Part shown: positions 6,888 through 11,603 of the stretch, piece after piece
How positions within the stretch are numbered: the stretch's first letter is position 1
Layout of the letters: each line of letters starts with the position of its first letter
Assembly (NCBI GenBank): GCA_007119835.1
Contig: SKOX01000287.1
Location: forward strand, 1-11,603
Origin: Paracoccaceae bacterium
Lineage (GTDB): Bacteria; Pseudomonadota; Alphaproteobacteria; Rhodobacterales; Rhodobacteraceae
Reading direction: 5' to 3'
DNA length: 11,603 nucleotides
Notes under the pieces: generated by a model
What the model was told of the DNA's origin: nothing
The model's database searches: none
Seen by the model: only the letters and a program-made list of their open reading frames with translations
Program-made: the position numbers and the translations under genes

Positions 6888-7382
6888 TCAGACGGGGGGT
6901 TCCCCTGTCGCGGCGCTGTCGTCTTGTGTAATCGCCGCCCCTGTCTGCGCCAAAACGGTGACGATTGCGTCAAGATTTGGCACGCCGCGCGCGCAAATCA
7001 ACTCGATGTCGCACCCCAGTAACAGTATCTTGCGGCGCGGCGGGAGTCGTCCGCCGGGGGCCGCGTCGAGGTCGACCGCCAGGCACACCGGGACCGGACC
7101 GCCCGCGGGCGCGCGCAGGATGCCGACCCCCCGCGCCTCGACAAGCCCCTTTAGCGGCGCGGGCGCGGCGGCGATCAGACAGCCCGCCGGGTCGCGCCGG
7201 AGCACCACCCGGTCGTCGGAAACCAACATCGCGCCCAAGGCCATCAGCCGGAGGACGAGGCTTGACTTGCCCGACCCGGAGGCCCCGAGGACGAGGACGC
7301 CGAACGCGCCGTCGGGCGAGGGAAAGGCCACGGCGGAGGCGTGCAGGTTCGCCTCGCCTCCCTCTTTGGCCGCCTCACGCAC
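6888..7382 (-). CDS. hprK: HPr kinase/phosphorylase, short alphaproteobacterial form
   Basis: A kinase-domain-only HprK that phosphorylates (and in the family can dephosphorylate) the regulatory serine of HPr. With the GTG start at 7382 it is 164 aa: Walker A GASGSGKSS (33-41), the catalytic Asp pair in SDDR (56-58), and the HprK signature EARGVGIL (82-89). The family His near the start of the domain is His14 in LHASAVAF. Firmicutes HprK is about 310 aa; the N-terminal domain is missing, as is usual for alphaproteobacteria. I chose GTG because a GAGG site lies 6 nt upstream; the longer ATG at 7466 lacks a Shine-Dalgarno, and its first codons have untypically A/T-ending third positions. First gene of the leftward cluster, divergent from pckA. 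Confidence 0.93.
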   Translation of the reverse strand: MREAAKEGGEANLHASAVAFPSPDGAFGVLVLGASGSGKSSLVLRLMALGAMLVSDDRVVLRRDPAGCLIAAAPAPLKGLVEARGVGILRAPAGGPVPVCLAVDLDAAPGGRLPPRRKILLLGCDIELICARGVPNLDAIVTVLAQTGAAITQDDSAATGEPPV

Positions 7383-7707
7383 CGCCGACCTCGTTACACC
7401 GATCCGGCGCGCCGAGACCCGCGCCGGGGCGTGACGTGCGCGATCGCGATGTTCGTTTCGGTCCATCCGCGCATTTTCGCACGCTCAAGCAGACATCTTC
7501 CAACATGCGAATTCATCATCCCGGCGTTTTTCCCTCGCGATGGCGTGAGCGGAGCGTGGAAGGCGAGCAGCAGCGTTGGTATATCCTGATAACGGCTCCC
7601 GCCGAGCGAGGGCAGAGCCTTTTCGGGCGTCGTCGGCACGGGCGATGTCGCAACTGGGGTACGGGGTACCGCGGCGCTCATGCGTCGAGGGAGGGGAGAG
7701 AGTAGGC
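7383..7707. promoter_or_regulatory. Divergent hprK / pckA control region
   Basis: This 325-bp spacer contains no convincing gene; open frames across it have atypical composition. It is the most AT-rich patch around 7490-7530 and again at 7576-7593, where TATATC (7580-7585) and GATAAC (7588-7593) are -10-like on the plus strand, though no matched -35 is clear. On the minus strand TTGGAA (7503-7498) is a possible -35 for hprK. A tandem 7-bp repeat GGGGTAC (7657-7670) can also fold as GGTAC-GGG-GTACC at 7659-7671 in the pckA leader. In related genomes chvI and chvG would be expected here; neither is present. Confidence 0.4.
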
Positions 7708-9354
7708 ATGGCTGACGGAACGGCGGCGACGGGGGTATTGATGGGACAGGCAGAGCGGAAGCGGGTGAATCCCGAGCAGACGCTTGAGGCGAACGGCTGG
7801 ACCGGCGTCGATCGGGTCCACTACAACCTCGCCGAGCCGGCACTCGTTGAGGCGTCGGTCCGCCGCGACGAAGGCGCCCTCGGCATCGGCGGCACGCTGC
7901 TCGTGAACACGGGCAAGCATACCGGCCGCAGCCCCAAGGACAAGTTCGTCGTCCGCGAGGCGTCTGTGGAGCCGCACATCTGGTGGGACAACAACGCGCC
8001 GCTCGCGCCGGAGCACTTCGACCGGCTGCTCGCCGACATGCGCGCGCACATCGAGGGCGGGGAGCTCTTCGTCCAGGACCTCTATGCCGGCGCCGACCCT
8101 GCCTACCGCCTGAACGTGCGCGTGATGACGGAACTCGCCTGGCACGGGTTGTTCATCCGACACCTGCTGCGCCGTCCGGAGGCGGACGAGCTTCCGAGCT
8201 ACGTGCCAGGCTTCACCATCCTGAACTGCCCGTCGTTCCGCGCCGACCCCGACCGGCACGGCGTGAGGTCGGAGACCGTCATCGCGATCTCCTTCGAGCG
8301 GCGGCTGATCCTGATCGGCGGCACCGCTTACGCCGGCGAGAACAAGAAGTCGGTCTTCTCGGTGCTCAATTACCTCCTGCCCGAGCAGGGCGTGATGCCG
8401 ATGCACTGCTCGGCGAATCACGGGCCGGACGACGAGGACGACGTCGCGCTGTTCTTCGGGCTGTCGGGAACGGGCAAGACGACGCTGTCGGCCGACCCCG
8501 ACCGGAAGTTGATCGGCGATGACGAGCACGGGTGGTCCGAGCGCGGCGCCTTCAACTTCGAGGGCGGGTGTTACGCGAAGACGATCAACCTCTCGCCGAA
8601 GGCCGAACCGCAGATCTACGCCACGACCTCCCGGTTCGCGACCGTGATCGAGAACATGGTCTTCGACGAGGCGACGCGGGTCATCGACTTCGCCGACGAC
8701 AGCCTGACGGCGAACACCCGCTGCGCCTATCCGCTCGAGGCGATCTCCAATGCGTCGCCGACCGGGCAGGCGGGCCATCCGCGGCACGTCATCATGCTTA
8801 CCTGCGACGCCTTCGGCGTGCTGCCGCCGATCGCCCGCCTTACGCCGGCGCAGGCGATGTACCACTTCCTGTCGGGCTTCACGGCGAAGGTCGCCGGCAC
8901 CGAGCGCGGCGTGACCGAGCCGCAGCCCACATTCTCGACCTGCTTCGGGGCGCCCTTCATGCCGCGCCGGCCGGAGGTCTACGGCGAGATGCTTCGGGCG
9001 AAGATCGCGGAGCACGACGCGACCTGCTGGCTGGTCAATACCGGCTGGACCGGCGGCGCCTACGGCACAGGCACACGGATGCCGATCGCGGCCACGCGCG
9101 CCCTGCTGACGGCGGCGCTGGACGGCAGCCTCGCGCGGGGGGCGTTCCGGCGGGACGAGAACTTCGGCTTCGAGGTGCCCGTGTCCGTGGAGGGGGTGGA
9201 GGATCGCCTGCTCGACCCGCGCTCGACGTGGTCCGATCCGGACGCCTACGACGCCCAGGCCGAGCGCCTCGTGCGGATGTTCGCGGAGAACTTCGCACAA
9301 TACGAAGCGCATGTCTCGGATGACGTCCGCGCCGCGGCCGTGCGCGCGGCCTAG
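7708..9354 (+). CDS. pckA: Phosphoenolpyruvate carboxykinase (ATP)
   Basis: A 548-aa ATP-type PEP carboxykinase, which converts oxaloacetate and ATP to phosphoenolpyruvate, CO2 and ADP at the first committed step of gluconeogenesis. The substrate loop [12 protein letters not shown], the kinase P-loop GLSGTGKTT (251-259), the metal-binding GDDEHGW (270-276), [15 protein letters not shown] and the C-terminal [10 protein letters not shown] are all present. Length fits the family (about 535-540 aa) with a slightly extended N-terminus. The ATG at 7708 is chosen because a purine-rich GGAGGGGAG site precedes it; an ATG at 7741 giving 537 aa is an alternative start. It diverges from hprK, linking PEP synthesis with the regulatory PTS by position. 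A large nested hairpin follows the stop. Confidence 0.97.
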   Translation: MADGTAATGVLMGQAERKRVNPEQTLEANGWTGVDRVHYNLAEPALVEASVRRDEGALGIGGTLLVNTGKHTGRSPKDKFVVREASVEPHIWWDNNAPLAPEHFDRLLADMRAHIEGGELFVQDLYAGADPAYRLNVRVMTELAWHGLFIRHLLRRPEADELPSYVPGFTILNCPSFRADPDRHGVRSETVIAISFERRLILIGGTAYAGENKKSVFSVLNYLLPEQGVMPMHCSANHGPDDEDDVALFFGLSGTGKTTLSADPDRKLIGDDEHGWSERGAFNFEGGCYAKTINLSPKAEPQIYATTSRFATVIENMVFDEATRVIDFADDSLTANTRCAYPLEAISNASPTGQAGHPRHVIMLTCDAFGVLPPIARLTPAQAMYHFLSGFTAKVAGTERGVTEPQPTFSTCFGAPFMPRRPEVYGEMLRAKIAEHDATCWLVNTGWTGGAYGTGTRMPIAATRALLTAALDGSLARGAFRRDENFGFEVPVSVEGVEDRLLDPRSTWSDPDAYDAQAERLVRMFAENFAQYEAHVSDDVRAAAVRAA

Positions 9355-9360
9355 CCCAGG

Positions 9361-9403
9361 GCGGCGCCGGGGAACCTGGACAGTCCAGGCGGAGCGGCGC
9401 CGC
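9361..9403 (+). terminator. Nested stem-loop after pckA, probable terminator
   Basis: GCGGCGCCG (9361-9369) and CGGCGCCGC (9395-9403) pair perfectly over 9 bp. Inside them CCTGGA (9375-9380) and TCCAGG (9384-9389) pair perfectly over 6 bp around CAG, separated from the outer stem by a 5x5 internal loop. It begins 6 nt after the pckA stop codon. There is no T-run after it, so termination is inferred from position and stability alone; it could instead protect the mRNA 3' end. Confidence 0.55.
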
Positions 9404-9473
9404 GCTGACGACATCGCGCAGACAAGCGCCCTGCACCAAGGGGGTGCTTGATTTCCGGTGCGGATGATCCAAG

Positions 9474-9483
9474 CTTGCGCAAG
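9474..9483. repeat. Perfect palindrome CTTGCGCAAG upstream of cysE
   Basis: A perfect 10-bp palindrome lies 21 nt before the cysE start codon. The same leader also has GCACC/GGTGC arms (9433-9437, 9443-9447) around a 5-nt loop. TTGATT at 9448-9453 is -35-like but no good -10 is seen 17 nt later. An operator is possible but unproven. Confidence 0.25.
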
Positions 9484-9504
9484 ACCCGTTTTGGCGAGGA
9501 GCGC

Positions 9505-10326
9505 ATGGCTCACAAACCCAAGCCCGCCGCGAGCGTCGATCCCGTCTGGAGCAGCATCCGGGCGGACGCCGAGGATCTCGTCGCGCGCGAACCGCTCATG
9601 GCAAGCCTCGCGCACGCCTGCGTCCTGCACCACGACAGCTTCGAGCGCGCCCTGAGCTTCCGCATCGCACAGAAGCTCGCGTCGCCTGAGATGAGCGAGC
9701 TTCTGATTCGGGAACTCGCCGACGAAGCCTATGCGAACCAGCCCGCGATCGGGCTCTTTGCCCGCGCGGACGCCGTCGCCGTGCACGAACGCGACCCCGC
9801 CTGCCACGGCTATCTCCAGCCCCTGCTATTCTTCAAGGGCTACCTGGCGCTGCAGTCCTACCGGGTCGCCCACTGGCTCTGGTCGTCGGGGCACCGGGAC
9901 CTGTCCTACTTCGTTCAGATGCGCACTTCCGAGGTCTTCGGCGTGGACATCCATCCCGGCGCCCGCCTCGGCCACGGCATCATGATCGACCACGCCCATT
10001 CGATCGTGATCGGCGAGACGGCGGTCGTCGGCGACAACGTCTCCATGCTGCACTCGGTCACCTTGGGCGGCACCGGCAAGGAGGACGGCGACCGCCATCC
10101 GAAGATCGGGAATGGCGTGCTGATCGGCGCCGGCGCGGCGGTTCTGGGCAACATCACGATCGGCCACTGCAGCCGCATCGCCGCGGGCTCGGTCGTCCTC
10201 GAGTCGGTTCCTCCCTGCGCGACGGTCGCCGGGGTGCCCGCGCGTGTCGTCGGCACCGCCGGATGCGACCAGCCGTCCCAGATGATGGACCATCTGTTCG
10301 CGACGGCCGAGGAAGGACAGGACTGA
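9505..10326 (+). CDS. cysE: Serine O-acetyltransferase
   Basis: A 273-aa cytosolic acetyltransferase making O-acetylserine from serine and acetyl-CoA, the activated precursor of cysteine. The N-terminal helical SAT domain (about 1-140) includes LVAREPLMASLAHACVLHH and the GYLQPLLFFKGYLALQSYR region. The C-terminal left-handed beta-helix starts near VDIHPGARLGHG and has the catalytic pair Asp162-His163 (IMIDHAHSIVIGET) and the second His198 (GDRHPKIG). The motif SVTLGGTGK and AGVPARVVG at the end of the helix are typical. The ATG at 9505 follows GAGGAG. The last residues are AEEGQD, without the C-terminal isoleucine that inserts into CysK in the E. coli cysteine synthase complex. It stands between pckA and lipA with 150-bp and 124-bp gaps. 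Confidence 0.96.
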   Translation: MAHKPKPAASVDPVWSSIRADAEDLVAREPLMASLAHACVLHHDSFERALSFRIAQKLASPEMSELLIRELADEAYANQPAIGLFARADAVAVHERDPACHGYLQPLLFFKGYLALQSYRVAHWLWSSGHRDLSYFVQMRTSEVFGVDIHPGARLGHGIMIDHAHSIVIGETAVVGDNVSMLHSVTLGGTGKEDGDRHPKIGNGVLIGAGAAVLGNITIGHCSRIAAGSVVLESVPPCATVAGVPARVVGTAGCDQPSQMMDHLFATAEEGQD

Positions 10327-10340
10327 GCCGGACGACGCCC

Positions 10341-10379
10341 GAAGGGCCTGCGGCCGCAGCATCGCGTCGCATGCCCTTC
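10341..10379 (+). terminator. Stem enclosing a 12-bp palindrome after cysE
   Basis: GAAGGGC (10341-10347) and GCCCTTC (10373-10379) pair perfectly over 7 bp, enclosing the perfect palindrome CTGCGGCCGCAG (10348-10359) directly abutting the left arm. It begins 14 nt after the cysE stop codon. No T-run follows. It may terminate cysE transcription or form part of a leader shared with lipA. Confidence 0.4.
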
Positions 10380-10423
10380 CGTCTGGCGCTCGGGTCGCAT
10401 AACTAAGGTGCGGAGACGGCAGC

Positions 10424-10437
10424 CCCCGCGCACGGGG
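10424..10437 (+). promoter_or_regulatory. Small hairpin just before the lipA ribosome binding site
   Basis: CCCCG (10424-10428) and CGGGG (10433-10437) pair perfectly around the tetraloop CGCA. The stem ends 3 nt before the canonical lipA Shine-Dalgarno AGGAGG (10441-10446), which is 4 nt from the ATG at 10451. It is close enough to influence ribosome access, but any regulatory role is inference. Confidence 0.3.
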
Positions 10438-10450
10438 CGTAGGAGGCGGC

Positions 10451-11407
10451 ATGGCGACCAGGGATCTTGCGGATCGCGCGCAGCGACATCCGGAGAAGGC
10501 GCATCGCCCGGACGCGCCCGTGTTGCGCAAGCCCGCCTGGATCCGCGCCAAGGCGCCGGTGTCGGAGGGCTACCGCCAGACCCGGCAGATCATGCGCGAC
10601 AACAACCTCGCGACGGTCTGCGAGGAGGCAAGCTGCCCCAATGTCGGCGAATGCTGGGCGAAGGGTCACGCGACCATGATGATCATGGGCGAGATCTGCA
10701 CCCGCGGCTGCACCTTCTGCAACGTGGCGACCGGGCGGCCGGACCCGCTCGACGCCTTCGAGCCGGCGCGGGTCGCCGTGGCTGTCGAGAAGCTCGGGCT
10801 TGCCCACGTCGTCATCACCTCGGTCGATCGCGACGACCTCGATGACGGCGGCGCCGACCACTTCGCCCGCACCATCCGCGCCATCCGCCGCCGCTGCCCC
10901 GACGTGACGATCGAGGTCCTGACCCCGGACTTCCTCCGGTGCGGCGCCCGTGCGCTCGAGGCCGTCGTCGAGGCGAAGCCCGACGTCTTCAACCACAATC
11001 TCGAGACCGTTCCCGGCCTCTACGCGGAGGTCCGGCCGGGCGCGCGCTACTTCCACTCGCTGCGGCTGCTGCAGCGGGTGAAGGAGCTCGACCCGACGAT
11101 GTTCACCAAGTCGGGTATCATGGTCGGCCTGGGCGAGACGCGGCCGCAGGTCCATCAGGTGATGGACGACATGCGCTGCGCCGACGTCGATTTCCTGACG
11201 ATCGGCCAGTATCTGCAGCCGACGCCGAAGCACCATCCCGTGGTCGGCTTCCCGACGCCCGACGAGTTCGCCGCCTACGAGCGGACCGCCTACGGCAAGG
11301 GCTTCCTGATGGTCTCGGCGACGCCGCTCACGCGGTCGAGCTATCATGCCGGCGAGGATTTCGCACGGCTGCGGGCGGCCCGCCTGGCGCAGACGGAACC
11401 GGCCTGA
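10451..11407 (+). CDS. lipA: Lipoyl synthase (radical SAM)
   Basis: A 318-aa radical SAM enzyme that inserts two sulfurs into protein-bound octanoyl groups to make the lipoyl cofactor of 2-oxoacid dehydrogenases and glycine cleavage. The auxiliary cluster motif [12 protein letters not shown] supplies Cys57, Cys62 and Cys68; the radical SAM motif CTRGCTFC supplies Cys83, Cys87 and Cys90. The conserved RSSYHA near the C-terminus (295-300) carries the serine that caps the auxiliary cluster. Typical [11 protein letters not shown] and [12 protein letters not shown] are also visible. Start ATG at 10451 follows the strongest ribosome site in the window. No lipB is next to it. Length and all cysteines are complete, so the enzyme should be active. 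Confidence 0.98.
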   Translation: MATRDLADRAQRHPEKAHRPDAPVLRKPAWIRAKAPVSEGYRQTRQIMRDNNLATVCEEASCPNVGECWAKGHATMMIMGEICTRGCTFCNVATGRPDPLDAFEPARVAVAVEKLGLAHVVITSVDRDDLDDGGADHFARTIRAIRRRCPDVTIEVLTPDFLRCGARALEAVVEAKPDVFNHNLETVPGLYAEVRPGARYFHSLRLLQRVKELDPTMFTKSGIMVGLGETRPQVHQVMDDMRCADVDFLTIGQYLQPTPKHHPVVGFPTPDEFAAYERTAYGKGFLMVSATPLTRSSYHAGEDFARLRAARLAQTEPA

Positions 11408-11428
11408 GGCGCCAGCCGTTAGCCAGGC

Positions 11429-11603
11429 ATGATGATCGCACTGACCCTGCTTATCCGTCGCGCACGGCCTGCCCTTCTCATTGGGGCCCTGGGCGTGGGC
11501 CTTGGCGGCTGCGCGCCGACAGTGGTGGGGACCACCGCCACCGTCGCCACGACGACGGCGGGCGCGGCGGGCACCACCGCGCGCGTCGGCGCCCGCGCGG
11601 CCG
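11429..11603 (+). CDS. Putative small lipoprotein, truncated by the window edge
   Basis: An open frame runs from ATG at 11429 (ATG at 11432 is an alternative) to the window end with no stop. The first 27 residues form a type II signal peptide: a basic IRRARP segment, the hydrophobic core ALLIGALGVGLGG, and the lipobox LGGC, so Cys28 is the predicted lipidated residue. The mature part seen so far is almost only Thr, Ala, Gly and Val (GTTATVATTTAGAAGTT), then Arg-Ala-rich. It would be exported and anchored to a membrane. The Shine-Dalgarno is weak (CAGG). The gene begins 21 nt after lipA and may be read through from it. Family not recognised. Confidence 0.7.
   Translation, partial: MMIALTLLIRRARPALLIGALGVGLGGCAPTVVGTTATVATTTAGAAGTTARVGARAA

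Noticed and set aside
6018..7022. A 334-codon plus-strand open frame opposite rapZ
   Set aside because: Shadow of rapZ, spanning the rapZ-hprK junction with no conserved features.
7383..7707. A hidden chvI or chvG remnant between hprK and pckA
   Set aside because: No receiver-domain or histidine-kinase motif is visible in any frame of this 325-bp spacer, which is also too short for either gene.
7678..9807. A 709-codon open frame on the minus strand across pckA and into cysE
   Set aside because: It mirrors pckA and cysE codon positions, has no recognisable motif and would overlap two certain genes.
1..11603. CRISPR array, tRNA, rRNA, insertion sequence or phage genes
   Set aside because: No regularly spaced repeats, cloverleaf-like tract, transposase or integrase motif, or terminal inverted repeats were seen. 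Gene content is core metabolic and regulatory.

Overview
The window looks like chromosomal DNA of a high-GC alphaproteobacterium. I infer this from very high third-position GC in every gene, a short (kinase-domain-only) HPr kinase clustered with rapZ, a mannose-type EIIA and HPr, and pckA running divergently beside them. RapZ with a GxGR Walker A suggests a Rhodobacterales-like lineage, but this is family memory rather than a search. No mobile element, CRISPR array, tRNA or rRNA was seen.

Layout. Positions 1-404: a possible C-terminal tail of a rightward gene at the edge and a leftward 122-aa hypothetical gene. Positions 515-3354: a leftward MFS transporter diverging from a rightward M20 metallopeptidase, with a strong hairpin between them. 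Positions 3358-4627: leftward ychF, followed on the same strand by an overlooked 46-codon hydrophobic ORF. Positions 4756-5157: a rightward PhnB-like VOC protein. Positions 5228-7382: a leftward cluster transcribed hprK, rapZ, EIIA, HPr. Positions 7708-11407: rightward pckA, cysE and lipA, each with its own leader. From 11429 to the window end: the start of a lipoprotein gene.

Working together. HPr (His14, Ser45), EIIA (His9) and HprK make up the receiver and kinase parts of a regulatory phosphotransferase chain with no sugar permease in view. RapZ sits between them with a 4-nt overlap to EIIA. The divergent neighbour pckA carries out the gluconeogenic step from oxaloacetate to phosphoenolpyruvate, which is the phosphodonor of such a chain. 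In many alphaproteobacteria the chvI-chvG two-component pair lies between pckA and hprK; here it is absent and the two genes face each other directly.

I do not see a wholly new multi-gene system. The best leads are the missing chvI/chvG, the Walker-lysine replacement in RapZ, the small membrane ORF after ychF, the CysE C-terminus lacking isoleucine, and several strong intergenic hairpins.
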